Below are positions 25,868-34,168 of a stretch of DNA of 64,000 nucleotides, one piece after another (position 1 is the stretch's first letter; each line of letters begins with the position of its first letter). Under the pieces are notes generated by a model. That model made no database searches, was not told where the DNA came from, and saw only the letters and a list, made by a program, of their open reading frames with translations. A program made the position numbers and the translations under genes. This stretch comes from Ensifer sp. LC163 (GTDB lineage: Bacteria > Pseudomonadota > Alphaproteobacteria > Rhizobiales > Rhizobiaceae): NCBI RefSeq assembly GCF_001695855.1, contig NZ_MBSS01000004.1, forward strand, positions 62,001-126,000. The letters run 5' to 3'.

Positions 25868-26329
25868 CTACGATTTCGCCATCACCCGACGAGCGGTTTT
25901 GCCCGGTCGATCCTTGTCGAAAATCGCCCTGATCGCCTGTTTCGTGCCATCGTCCATCAGCACGATCATGTCGAGGTAGAGCTGCTTGTCGACGATGACG
26001 AAGCGGACGTCGAATGGCTTGCCGCCATAGTGACCGCTGACATCCTCGCTCCAGCGGCCGATGCCGGTCGCAGTCGTGGAACCAGTCTTCAGGTCCGCAT
26101 GGGCAAAGGCAAACCAGCCATTGTTGGAAGACACCTTGAGGATGGACCCGTGCCGCTTGATCGCCAGCCAGCAGCTCTCGCAGGTGCCGGCGTTCGACAC
26201 CGTTTGTCGCCACTGCCCCGGAAAGTCTTCCGCCTCAGCGCGGGCGCCGAGCGGCCATAGAACAACAACAACGGCAATCAGTGCGCCGACCAGACGGCCA
26301 AACCTGCCAGCAGGCAACGAAAATCTCAT
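25868..26329 (-). CDS. Small secreted protein of unknown function with a CxxC pair
   Basis: A 153-residue protein from the ATG at 26327-26329. A signal peptide is clear (MRFSLPAGRFGRLVGALIAV, cleavage likely after GARA near residue 33). The mature part has FPGQWRQTVSNAG followed by CESCW and a regular beta-rich pattern of strands (ILKVSSNNGWFAF, YLDMIVLMDDGTKQAI), suggesting a small beta-barrel or lipocalin-like fold. I do not recognise a named family. It converges on the LysR gene; nothing in the neighbourhood indicates its role. Confidence 0.7.
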   Translation of the reverse strand: MRFSLPAGRFGRLVGALIAVVVVLWPLGARAEAEDFPGQWRQTVSNAGTCESCWLAIKRHGSILKVSSNNGWFAFAHADLKTGSTTATGIGRWSEDVSGHYGGKPFDVRFVIVDKQLYLDMIVLMDDGTKQAIRAIFDKDRPGKTARRVMAKS

Positions 26330-26433
26330 ATAGCGCAATCCCGTGGACACTCGTGCGGAGGCGAGTGTTCGCCTCGATACCGGTGCACACTGCTTCATTG
26401 CGGCAACGTTGCATCCGGCCGCGCCTTTTTCCG

Positions 26434-26538
26434 CTACAGCGCCGCGCGTCAAATATGACGCGCTAAGGACGCTGTAACGCTTTAAACTTGCTGCATAATT
26501 TTGTCCTTAAATCGGATCCGATTTAAGGAATTATGCAG
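26434..26538. repeat. Bipartite palindromic intergenic repeat, copy B
   Basis: Same two-module element as at 6309, here with a perfect CCTTAAATCGGATCCGATTT core in the right module. It lies in the gap between the secreted protein and the permease gene. Confidence 0.87.
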
Positions 26539-26649
26539 TGGGATTGTGCCGCAGCATTCCCTTTGCTGACATCCATTCCCCCCGGATTCCCGAAAGTGTT
26601 TACTCCCTGGTTGCGCTTGCGGCATTCTGTCTCGGCACCAAAGATGCCC

Positions 26650-26675
26650 TTTCCCCTGTTGGAGGACGGGGGAAA
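26650..26675 (+). promoter_or_regulatory. Leader hairpin of the NCS2 permease gene
   Basis: TTTCCCCTGT at 26650-26659 pairs with ACGGGGGAAA at 26666-26675 (10 bp, one T-G pair) around a TGGAGG loop, 31 bases before the start codon. The purine-rich loop could matter for translation control. It does not match a riboswitch consensus I can recall, and the rest of 26539-26706 shows no further structure. Confidence 0.4.
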
Positions 26676-26706
26676 CGGACTGGTCGACGTGATGGGAGGA
26701 GTAACC

Positions 26707-28191
26707 ATGAGCGACGCATCCAGCATACACCCGGTGGACGAGAAGCTGCCCGTCGGCAAGCTCGCGACCCTCGGGATCCAGCATGTACTTGTCATGTATG
26801 GCGGCGCCGTCGCGGTTCCGCTGATCGTTGGCCGGGCGCTGCAGCTCAGCCCCCAGGACGTCGCTTTCCTGATTTCCGCCGATCTCTTCGTCTGTGGTCT
26901 CGTCACCATCATCCAGTCGCTCGGCATTACCCGCAGCGTCGGCATCCGCCTTCCCGTCATGATGGGGGTCACCTTCGCTTCCGTCGGCCCGATGGTGTCG
27001 ATGGCAACGATGACGCCGGGTCAGGAGGGCGCCCGATTGATCTTCGGCGCCATCATCGGCGCCGGCCTGGTCGCGCTGCTGCTCGCCCCGCTGATGGGGC
27101 GCTTGTTGCGGTTCTTCCCGCCGATCGTCACCGGCACCATCATTCTGGTGATCGGCGTGACGCTGATGCGCGTCGGCGTCAACTGGATCTTCGGCAATCC
27201 CTTCGGCCCGACGGCACCGAAGCTGGTCGATCCGACCCATGCCGAATGGCTTGCCGAGCTGAAGAAGCTCGCCGCCACCGGCGGCCCGGCCGTTCCCGAC
27301 GGCGTCGTGCTTGGCGCCACGGTTCCCAACCCGATCTATGCCGAACCAAGCCATGTGGCGCTTGCCGCCTTCGTGCTCATCTCCATTCTGGTCGTCGCGC
27401 GTTTCGGCCGTGGGCTGATCAGCAACATCGCGGTCCTCACCGGCATCGTCATCGGCTGCGTCTTTGCCGCCGGACTCGGCATGATGCATTTCGATCGGGT
27501 GGCGGATGCCGGTTGGTTTGCCGTCGTCACGCCACTGCGCTTCGGCATGCCGATCTTCGACCCGGTGCTGATCGCCACCATGTCGCTGGTGATGATCGTG
27601 GTCATGATCGAATCGACCGGCATGTTCCTGGCGCTCGGCGAGATCACCAACAAGGAAGTGTCGCAACAGCAGCTGACCGCCGGCCTTCGCGTCGATGGCA
27701 TCGGCACGATGATCGGCGGCCTGTTCAACACCTTCCCCTACACCAGCTTCTCGCAGAATGTCGGGCTTGTCGGCGTCACCGGCGTCAAGAGCCGCTATGT
27801 CTGCGTCATGGGCGGCGTGATCATGATCGTGCTCGGTCTGATCCCGAAGATGGGCGCGCTGGTCGAGGCGGTCCCGACCTTCGTGCTCGGCGGTGCCGGC
27901 CTGGTGATGTTCGGCATGGTGGCAGCCACCGGCGTGCGCATCCTGTCGACCGTCGATTTCAAGTCGTCGCGCAACAACCTGTTCGTCGTTGCCGTCTCGG
28001 TCGGCTTCGGCCTGATCCCGCTGATTGCGCCGAACTTCCTGATGTGGATGCCGCATGCGATCCACCCGATCATCGAATCGGGCATCGTGCTCGCCTCGAT
28101 CTCGGCGGTCGTGCTCAACGCTTTCTTCAACGGATTGAGCGTCGAGCGTTCCGCCTCGATCAACGCGGCACGGCTCGCCGACAGCCACTGA
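26707..28191 (+). CDS. NCS2-family nucleobase permease, xanthine/uric acid type
   Basis: A 494-residue permease with about 12-14 hydrophobic segments. The NCS2 landmarks are present: QHVLVMYGGAVAVPLIV near the N-terminus, and the substrate-site region MIVVMIESTGMFLALGEI, followed by GLFNTFPYTSFSQNVGLVG. The FPYTSFSQN motif and the E in the ESTG segment are typical of xanthine and uric acid transporters rather than uracil permeases, so a purine substrate is likely but not proven. The ATG at 26707 follows GGGAGGAG; a longer in-frame reading begins inside the repeat and is rejected. Confidence 0.88.
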   Translation: MSDASSIHPVDEKLPVGKLATLGIQHVLVMYGGAVAVPLIVGRALQLSPQDVAFLISADLFVCGLVTIIQSLGITRSVGIRLPVMMGVTFASVGPMVSMATMTPGQEGARLIFGAIIGAGLVALLLAPLMGRLLRFFPPIVTGTIILVIGVTLMRVGVNWIFGNPFGPTAPKLVDPTHAEWLAELKKLAATGGPAVPDGVVLGATVPNPIYAEPSHVALAAFVLISILVVARFGRGLISNIAVLTGIVIGCVFAAGLGMMHFDRVADAGWFAVVTPLRFGMPIFDPVLIATMSLVMIVVMIESTGMFLALGEITNKEVSQQQLTAGLRVDGIGTMIGGLFNTFPYTSFSQNVGLVGVTGVKSRYVCVMGGVIMIVLGLIPKMGALVEAVPTFVLGGAGLVMFGMVAATGVRILSTVDFKSSRNNLFVVAVSVGFGLIPLIAPNFLMWMPHAIHPIIESGIVLASISAVVLNAFFNGLSVERSASINAARLADSH

Positions 28192-28208
28192 GCCGGCTCA
28201 AGACGATC

Positions 28209-28246
28209 AAGCCCCGGCCTTTGCAAGCGGGCCGGGGCTTTGCCTT
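28209..28246 (+). terminator. Terminator of the NCS2 permease gene
   Basis: AAGCCCCGGCC at 28209-28219 and GGCCGGGGCTT at 28230-28240 form a perfect 11-bp stem with a 10-base loop, followed by a T-poor TGCCTTT, 17 bases after the stop. Confidence 0.75.
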
Positions 28247-28351
28247 TGGGCCATTCCGAAAACCCGGACACTTCGATCGCCAGCGAAGCATCGGCCGGTA
28301 GCGGCACGGTAGAAACAGGGCAACGAACACGCCCCGAAGGATCCGACCACC

Positions 28352-29263
28352 ATGGCCAGGCCCAACCTCACCCTCGAGCTTCTGCTGCTCGCCCTGCTCG
28401 CAACCCTCTGGGGCGCGTCCTACACCTTCATCAAGATCGGCGTCGAAACCATTCCGCCGGTAACGCTGATCGCCGCCCGCACGCTGATTGCCGGCACCAT
28501 TCTGCTCGCCGTCCTTCGCTGGCGCGGCGTCAAGCTGCCGCGCGACGCGGCCACATGGAGACGCTTCCTGTTCCAGGCCTGCCTCAACAGCGTTTTCCCC
28601 TTCACCCTGATCGCCTGGGCAGAGCAGACGATCGATGCCGGTATCGCCGCGATCCTCAATGCGGCGACCCCCATCTTCGCCTTTCTGCTGACGGCGCTGA
28701 TCACCCGCCACGAGGCGGCATCGGCAAGGAAGCTGATTGGCGTGGTGGCAGGCATGGCCGGCATCAGCCTGATCATCGGCGTGGAGGCCTTCGGCGGTCT
28801 CGGCGACCAGCTGCTGGCGCAGCTTGCCGTGGTCTTCGCGACCGTCTGCTATGCCGGCGCCGCCATCTTCGGCAAGAGCTTCAGGGGTCTGGACCCGATG
28901 GTTCCAGCCGCGGGCTCGCTTCTTGCCGGCGCAGTGCTCCTCATCCCCGCAAGCCTCGTGATCGACCAGCCATGGACGCTTGCCCCTTCCGCTCATTCCA
29001 TGATCGCGCTAGTCTGCCTAGCCGTGTTCTCGACGGCGCTGGCCTTCGCCATCTACTTCCGTCTGATCCAGACACTCGGTTCCGTCGGCGCCACGGCGCA
29101 GGCCTACCTGCGCGTCCCGGTCGGGGTGACCATCGGCGTGCTCTTCCTCGGCGAAAGATTGTCGGACACGATCTGGATCGGCCTTGCCTGCGTCGTCATC
29201 GGCGTTGCCGCCATGACCATCCCGGCGCGCCGGGCCGGGCCTGCCCTCGTCGATCGCGGCTAA
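28352..29263 (+). CDS. EamA-family (DMT) transporter
   Basis: A 303-residue protein with ten predicted hydrophobic segments arranged as two EamA repeats; the first begins LLALLATLWGASYTFIKIG and the second near residue 150. Such drug/metabolite transporters export small metabolites or amino acids; the substrate cannot be read from sequence. It starts at the ATG 28352. It converges on mur, with a shared hairpin between them. Confidence 0.88.
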   Translation: MARPNLTLELLLLALLATLWGASYTFIKIGVETIPPVTLIAARTLIAGTILLAVLRWRGVKLPRDAATWRRFLFQACLNSVFPFTLIAWAEQTIDAGIAAILNAATPIFAFLLTALITRHEAASARKLIGVVAGMAGISLIIGVEAFGGLGDQLLAQLAVVFATVCYAGAAIFGKSFRGLDPMVPAAGSLLAGAVLLIPASLVIDQPWTLAPSAHSMIALVCLAVFSTALAFAIYFRLIQTLGSVGATAQAYLRVPVGVTIGVLFLGERLSDTIWIGLACVVIGVAAMTIPARRAGPALVDRG

Positions 29264-29283
29264 CCTCAAGGCCGGAACCGAAG

Positions 29284-29310
29284 AGGCGCAGCGATGGACC
29301 GCTGCGCCTT
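29284..29310. terminator. Hairpin between convergent eamA and mur genes
   Basis: GGCGCAGCG at 29285-29293 and CGCTGCGCC at 29300-29308 are perfect arms around ATGGAC. T runs are weak on both sides, so bidirectional termination is likely but not certain. Confidence 0.5.
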
Positions 29311-29334
29311 CAGCATAAGCAGGGGCAGTGGCGA

Positions 29335-29763
29335 TCAGTCCTTGCGCTTGCGGCAATAGAGCTCCAGCCGGTGGCGAACCAGGTCGTAACCGAGCTCGGC
29401 GGCGATCTCCGCCTGCAGCTGCTCGATCTTGTCGGAGCGAAACTCGATCACCGCGCCGGTGTCGATGTCGATCAGGTGATCGTGATGCGGAGCGTCGGCT
29501 GTCTCGAAACGGGCGGTGGCGCTTTCGAAGGCGTGGCGATGGATGACGCCCTGCTGCTCCAGCGCCGACAGCGTTCTGTAGACGGTCGACAGCGAAACGG
29601 TTGCATCGATCTCCTTGGCGCGCCGGTGCAATTCGCTCGCATCCGGGTGGTCTTCGGCGGTCGCGAGAATCTTGAGGATTGCCGCACGCTGCCGCGTCAC
29701 ACGTACACCACCGTCCCTCAGGACGCCCTCCAGCTCTTCAACGCGATTCTTGTTCTGTTTCAT
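29335..29763 (-). CDS. mur: Manganese uptake regulator Mur (Fur family)
   Basis: A 142-residue Fur-family repressor with the DNA-binding domain in residues about 10-80 (RVTRQRAAILKIL, LSTVYRTLSALEQQGVI) and the metal-binding dimerisation domain containing HHDHLIDIDTG. C-terminal CxxC zinc motifs of enteric Fur/Zur are absent. It is divergent from sitABCD, the arrangement in which rhizobial Fur homologues act as manganese-responsive Mur, as established in Sinorhizobium and Rhizobium. Annotation pipelines may call it fur. Candidate Mur site is at 29811-29839. Confidence 0.9.
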   Translation of the reverse strand: MKQNKNRVEELEGVLRDGGVRVTRQRAAILKILATAEDHPDASELHRRAKEIDATVSLSTVYRTLSALEQQGVIHRHAFESATARFETADAPHHDHLIDIDTGAVIEFRSDKIEQLQAEIAAELGYDLVRHRLELYCRKRKD

Positions 29764-29810
29764 GGTGCTACACTAGCCAAGGGCGATAAGTTTGAAAATA
29801 GCCAGTTGCG

Positions 29811-29839
29811 AATGCTTCTCATGTGCATTGACTTATGCA
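29811..29839. promoter_or_regulatory. Nested palindromes upstream of sitA, candidate Mur-responsive operator
   Basis: AATGC (29811) pairs with GCATT (29825), and TGCAT (29824) with ATGCA (29835), giving two overlapping palindromes 46 bases before sitA in the mur-sitA divergent region. Rhizobial Mur sites are TGCA-rich palindromes as I recall, which fits. Confidence 0.5.
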
Positions 29840-29884
29840 AATCATTCCCCTAGTCCTGTGAACGACACTATCGGGGAGAATGGA

Positions 29885-30790
29885 ATGATCGATCAGACGA
29901 GACGCGCGATCCTGGTTGCGGCAACGACATTGGCAGCCTTCGCGCTCGTTCCGGGTGCCGCCTACGCACAGGAAAAGTTCAAGGCCGTTACGACGTTCAC
30001 GGTGATCGCCGACATGGCCAAGAACGTCGCAGGTGACGCGGCAGTCGTCGAATCCATCACCAAGCCCGGTGCCGAGATCCACAACTACCAGCCGACGCCC
30101 CGCGATATCCTGAAGGCGCATGATGCCAAGCTGATCCTCTGGAACGGCCTCAACCTCGAGCTCTGGTTCGAAAAATTCTTCCAGAATTTCGACGACGTGC
30201 CAGGCGTCGTCGTTTCGCAAGGCGTCGAGCCCATGGGGATCGCGGAAGGCCCCTATAGCGGCAAGCCGAACCCGCATGCCTGGATGTCGCCCTCGGCGGC
30301 GCTGATCTATGTCGACAACATCCGCGACGCATTCGTCAAATACGATCCTGGTAATGCAGAGACCTACAAGGCCAACGCAGAAGCCTACAAGCAGAAGATC
30401 GAGGCGGCGATCGCCCCGATCCGCGCCGAGATCGGCAAGATCCCCGAGGACAAGCGCTGGCTGGTTTCGAGCGAAGGCGCCTTCAGCTACCTCACCCGCG
30501 ACTTCGGCCTGAAGGAACTCTATCTCTGGCCGATCAACGCGGACCAGCAGGGCACGCCGCAGCAGGTGCGCAAGGTCATCGACGCCGTACGTGCCAACAA
30601 CATCCCCGTCGTCTTTTCAGAAAGCACGATTTCGCCCGACCCGGCGCAGCAGGTGGCGCGGGAAACCGGCGCAAAATACGGCGGCGTGCTCTATGTTGAT
30701 TCCTTGAGCGAAGCGGACGGTCCGGTACCGACCTATATCGACCTCTTGCGCGTGACGTCCGAAACCATCGCGAAAGGCCTTTCGCAATGA
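29885..30790 (+). CDS. sitA: Manganese ABC importer, periplasmic binding protein SitA
   Basis: A 301-residue cluster A-I (ZnuA/SitA) binding protein. The signal peptide is [20 protein letters not shown], with cleavage after GAAYA near residue 28. Metal ligands are recognisable: His in GAEIHNYQP, His in PHAWMSP, Glu in SSEGAFSYL and an acidic residue in the SESTISPDP segment, without a His-rich loop, consistent with Mn/Fe rather than Zn. The ATG at 29885 follows GGGGAGAATGG. The gene overlaps sitB by four bases. Confidence 0.94.
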   Translation: MIDQTRRAILVAATTLAAFALVPGAAYAQEKFKAVTTFTVIADMAKNVAGDAAVVESITKPGAEIHNYQPTPRDILKAHDAKLILWNGLNLELWFEKFFQNFDDVPGVVVSQGVEPMGIAEGPYSGKPNPHAWMSPSAALIYVDNIRDAFVKYDPGNAETYKANAEAYKQKIEAAIAPIRAEIGKIPEDKRWLVSSEGAFSYLTRDFGLKELYLWPINADQQGTPQQVRKVIDAVRANNIPVVFSESTISPDPAQQVARETGAKYGGVLYVDSLSEADGPVPTYIDLLRVTSETIAKGLSQ

Positions 30791-31722
30791 ACCTTCAGGT
30801 GAAGCCCCGCTCCGCCCCGCAGCCCGCCTCCGGGGATGCAGGCAGCGGCATCCGCGTCTCCGGCGCGACCGTGACCTATCGCAACGGCCACCGCGCGCTT
30901 CGCAATGCCTCCTTCGAGATCCCGACCGGCACGATCACAGCACTTGTCGGCGTCAACGGCAGCGGCAAGTCGACCCTCTTCAAGGCGGTCATGGGCTTTG
31001 CCCGGCTGGCCCGCGGGGAGATCTCCATCCTCGGCCTTTCCGTCCAGGAGGCGCTGAAAAAGAACCTCGTCGCCTATGTGCCGCAGGCCGAGGAGGTCGA
31101 CTGGAACTTTCCGGTTCTGGTCGAAGACGTGGTGATGATGGGCCGCTACGGCCATATGAACATGCTGCGCATCCCGAAGAAGGCCGACCATGAGGCGGTG
31201 GAGGCAGCGCTTGCCCGTGTCGGCATGAGCGACTTCCGCAAACGCCAGATCGGCGAACTCTCCGGCGGTCAGAAGAAACGCGTCTTTCTCGCCCGCGCCC
31301 TTGCCCAGGATGGCCGCGTGATCCTGCTTGACGAGCCCTTCACCGGCGTCGACGTCAAGACCGAGGACGCCATCATCCGGCTGTTGATCGGCTTGCGCGA
31401 CGAGGGTCGCGTCATGCTGGTCTCGACCCACAATCTCGGCAGCGTGCCGGAATTCTGTGACCGCACGGTGCTGTTGAAGAACACTGTGCTGGCCTACGGC
31501 CCGACGGAAACGACCTTCACTCGAGAAAACCTCGAACTCGCCTTCGGCGGCGTGCTGCGCCACTTCGTGCTCGGCGGTGATAGCCTGCACGACGACGCGG
31601 ACCCGCGGCAACTGTCCGTCATCAGCGACGACGAACGGCCGCTGGTGATGTACGGCGACAAGAACCACATGGTGCCGCAGCCGGCCAAGCTCGAGACCGA
31701 TCCGGAGGCGAACGGCCAATGA
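30787..31722 (+). CDS. sitB: Manganese ABC importer, ATPase SitB
   Basis: A 311-residue ATPase with Walker [10 protein letters not shown], signature LSGGQKKR, Walker [13 protein letters not shown] and H-loop VSTHNL. Its start overlaps sitA and its stop overlaps sitC by ATGA junctions, so the operon is translationally coupled. A C-terminal tail of about 50 residues follows the ATPase core. Confidence 0.94.
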   Translation: MNLQVKPRSAPQPASGDAGSGIRVSGATVTYRNGHRALRNASFEIPTGTITALVGVNGSGKSTLFKAVMGFARLARGEISILGLSVQEALKKNLVAYVPQAEEVDWNFPVLVEDVVMMGRYGHMNMLRIPKKADHEAVEAALARVGMSDFRKRQIGELSGGQKKRVFLARALAQDGRVILLDEPFTGVDVKTEDAIIRLLIGLRDEGRVMLVSTHNLGSVPEFCDRTVLLKNTVLAYGPTETTFTRENLELAFGGVLRHFVLGGDSLHDDADPRQLSVISDDERPLVMYGDKNHMVPQPAKLETDPEANGQ

Positions 31723-32579
31723 TCGCCACGCTCTTCGAGCCCTTCACCTACAGTTACATGCTGAACGCCATGTGGGTAAGCGCACTGGTCGGTGCCGTCT
31801 GCGCCTTCCTGTCGTCCTATCTGATGCTGAAAGGCTGGTCGCTGATCGGCGACGCGCTCTCGCACGCGATCGTTCCGGGCGTTGCCGGCGCCTATATGCT
31901 CGGCCTGCCCTTCTCGCTCGGCGCCTTCTTCTCCGGCGGACTTGCCGCCGGTGTGATGCTGTTTCTCAACCAGCGCACCCGGCTGAAGGAAGATACCATC
32001 ATCGGACTGATCTTCACTTCGTTCTTCGGCCTCGGCCTGTTCATGGTGTCGCTGTCGCCGACCTCGGTGAACATCCAGACGATCGTGCTCGGCAACATTC
32101 TCGCGATCACGCCTGCCGACACGCTGCAGCTCGCGCTGATCGGCATGATCTCGCTGGTCATCCTGACGGCCAAGTGGAAGGACCTGATGGTCACCTTCTT
32201 CGACGAGAGCCACGCCCGCTCGATCGGTATCCCGACGACCTTCCTGAAGGCGCTGTTCTTCACGCTTCTGTCCGCCTGCACGGTCGCAGCCCTGCAGACG
32301 GTCGGCGCCTTCCTCGTCATCGCCATGGTGGTGACACCGGGCGCCACGGCCTATCTGCTTACCGACCGCTTTCCGCGGCTGATCGTCATCAGCGTCGCGA
32401 TCGGCGCGCTCACCAGCTTCTTCGGCGCCTATTTCAGCTACTTCCTCGATGGCGCCACCGGCGGCATCATCATCGTGCTGCAGACGCTGATCTTCCTCTT
32501 TGCCTTCGTCTTTGCGCCGAAGCACGGATTGCTGGCTGCCCGCAGGCGCAGCGCCGAAGCCCTGGAGGTCACGCAATGA
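31719..32579 (+). CDS. sitC: Manganese ABC importer, permease SitC
   Basis: A 286-residue permease of the ABC-3 family with eight or nine hydrophobic segments; [21 protein letters not shown] is the family-defining motif. It shares ATGA junctions with sitB and sitD. The paired permeases SitC and SitD form the membrane channel for Mn(II), possibly also Fe(II). Confidence 0.94.
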   Translation: MIATLFEPFTYSYMLNAMWVSALVGAVCAFLSSYLMLKGWSLIGDALSHAIVPGVAGAYMLGLPFSLGAFFSGGLAAGVMLFLNQRTRLKEDTIIGLIFTSFFGLGLFMVSLSPTSVNIQTIVLGNILAITPADTLQLALIGMISLVILTAKWKDLMVTFFDESHARSIGIPTTFLKALFFTLLSACTVAALQTVGAFLVIAMVVTPGATAYLLTDRFPRLIVISVAIGALTSFFGAYFSYFLDGATGGIIIVLQTLIFLFAFVFAPKHGLLAARRRSAEALEVTQ

Positions 32580-33427
32580 TCTCGCTCGACCTGCTGCTTG
32601 CCGTCCTCGAGTTCGAGTTCATGCGCAACGCGCTGTTGATCTCGGTTCTGGTCGCGATCCCGACAGCCTTGCTCTCCTGCTTCCTCGTGCTCAAGGGCTG
32701 GTCGCTGATGGGCGACGCCATCTCGCACGCAGTCTTCCCCGGCGTCGTCATTTCCTACATCGTCGGTCTGCCGCTCGCCGTTGGCGCCTTTGCCGCCGGC
32801 ATGTCCTGCGCGCTTCTGACCGGCTACCTCAAGGAAAACAGCCGCATCAAGCAGGACACGGTGATGGGCGTGGTGTTCTCCGGCATGTTCGGCTTCGGCC
32901 TGGTGCTCTACACCAAGATCCAGAGCGATGTGCACCTCGACCATATCCTCTTCGGGGACATGCTCGGCATCGGCTGGCCCGACATCGTCGAAACCGGCCT
33001 GATCGCGCTGGTGGCGACCGGCATCCTGGCGGTGAAATGGCGGGATTTCCTGCTGCATGCCTTCGACCCGGCACAGGCCAAAGCTGTCGGCCTGCGCGTC
33101 AACTGGCTGCACTACGGGCTGCTGGCGATCCTGTCGTTGACGATCGTCGGCGCGCTGAAGGCCGTTGGCCTGATCCTTGCCATCGCCATGCTGATCGCCC
33201 CCGGCGCCATCGCGTTTCTCATCACCCGCACCATGGGCAGCATGCTCATCGTGGCGGTGCTGGTCGCAACCGTCGCCTCGTTCTCAGGCGTCTATCTCTC
33301 GTTCTTCATCGACAGCGCCCCGGCGCCGACCATCGTGCTTTTGATGACCGTGATCTTCCTCGCAGCGTTCCTCTGGTCGTCCTGGCGGACGGCCCGCATC
33401 GAGGCGCAGCGAACGACGGTCGAGTAA
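32576..33427 (+). CDS. sitD: Manganese ABC importer, permease SitD
   Basis: A 283-residue second ABC-3 permease with GWSLMGDAISHAVFPGVVISY near residue 40. The ATG at 32576 overlaps the sitC stop. Its stop codon TAA (33425-33427) is the first three bases of the 34-bp inverted end of the element that follows, so the element may have replaced the original end of the gene; the length is near normal for SitD. Confidence 0.93.
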   Translation: MISLDLLLAVLEFEFMRNALLISVLVAIPTALLSCFLVLKGWSLMGDAISHAVFPGVVISYIVGLPLAVGAFAAGMSCALLTGYLKENSRIKQDTVMGVVFSGMFGFGLVLYTKIQSDVHLDHILFGDMLGIGWPDIVETGLIALVATGILAVKWRDFLLHAFDPAQAKAVGLRVNWLHYGLLAILSLTIVGALKAVGLILAIAMLIAPGAIAFLITRTMGSMLIVAVLVATVASFSGVYLSFFIDSAPAPTIVLLMTVIFLAAFLWSSWRTARIEAQRTTVE

Positions 33428-33604
33428 TACCAACCTGCGCTGATATTGACCTCTTGCGCCGGGCCCTCCGGGTGGGCGTGTGTCGGCCACCGGCAGCGTC
33501 GCAATCCTCGACCGATGCCAAGGCATCGCTCTCAGGTCCGCTCCTCGCCGGATGACCGCATACGGTCCCACGCAAGAGGTCAATATCAGCGCAGGTTGGT
33601 ATTA
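33425..33604. mobile_element. MITE-like element with perfect 34-bp terminal inverted repeats
   Basis: Positions 33425-33458 and 33571-33604 are exact reverse complements (34 bp, beginning TAATACCAACCTGCGCTGAT). They enclose 112 bases without a convincing coding region. The size and perfect ends suggest a non-autonomous miniature transposable element or a very long hairpin; no transposase is seen nearby and a target duplication is not obvious. The left end contains the sitD stop codon. As RNA it would form a very stable hairpin and could end sit transcription. Bases 33605-33800 hold no intact gene, only a short open minus-strand stretch (LADNIHTTIGAAAKVPGLLV), possibly a gene remnant. Confidence 0.65.
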
Positions 33605-33800
33605 GGACGAGCAGGCCCGGTACTTTGGCCGCCGCGCCGATGGTCGTATGGATATTGTCTGCCAGGCGGATTTCGGGAATGAAGGAAATGGAGAAGGACA
33701 AGTCGTCTTCCTGTCACCGCGGGATGATCGCTTTACCCTGCATCACAATCTGATATTTTCAGATCCACGGAATTTTCGGCTTTTTTGATAACCTGAGATC

Positions 33801-34168
33801 ATGGAACACCGGCTGCTCGACCGCATACCGCTGGAGGCTTTTCGCGTTTTCGACGCGGCCAGCCGGCATATGAATTTTTCCCGTGCCGGTCGCGAGCTCA
33901 ACATCACCCGGGCCGCCGGCAGCCACCGCGGCAAGAACCTGGAATTGACGCAGCAGGGCGAGCGGCTGTTTCAGCGCGTACGGGCGACCATCCCCACTGG
34001 CACCTGTCGCCGCTGATGGCAGAGGAACTGTCGCCGGTCGCATCGCCCGACTATCTCGCTTCGCGCGGCCTCGAGGCGGAAGCGCTGACCTATCTCGGCC
34101 TGCCCCGCAAAAAGCCATCGAGGGACGCGGTGCGGCGCCTGCATGCTGCACTCGAAAAATCGACATGA
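33801..34168 (+). pseudogene. LysR-family pseudogene (GcvA-like) with internal deletion
   Basis: An intact-looking LysR start (LLDRIPLEAFRVFDAASRHM, NFSRAGRELNITRAA) continues through SHRGKNLELTQQGERLFQRV and then loses its frame near 33990. A second frame from 33995 reads HWHLSPLMAEELSPVASPDY, which belongs far downstream in the effector domain of GcvA-like proteins. Most of the effector domain is missing, as is part of the first linker helix. The remnant ends at a TGA (34166-34168) overlapping the start of the next gene. The original target gene is unknown. Confidence 0.8.

Noticed and set aside
26533-26706. A longer start for the NCS2 permease beginning in the palindromic repeat
   Set aside because: The extra 58 residues arise from repeat and leader DNA, while the ATG at 26707 has a strong ribosome site and the family N-terminus.
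26539-26706. A xanthine or guanine riboswitch before the permease gene
   Set aside because: I could not recognise a known aptamer consensus; only a simple hairpin is supported.
29335-29763. Naming the Fur-family protein Zur or classical Fur
   Set aside because: No C-terminal CxxC motifs, and divergent position from sitABCD, point to Mur.
33425-33604. Short coding frames within the inverted-repeat element
   Set aside because: They read the same inverted ends on both strands and have no ribosome sites or domain features.
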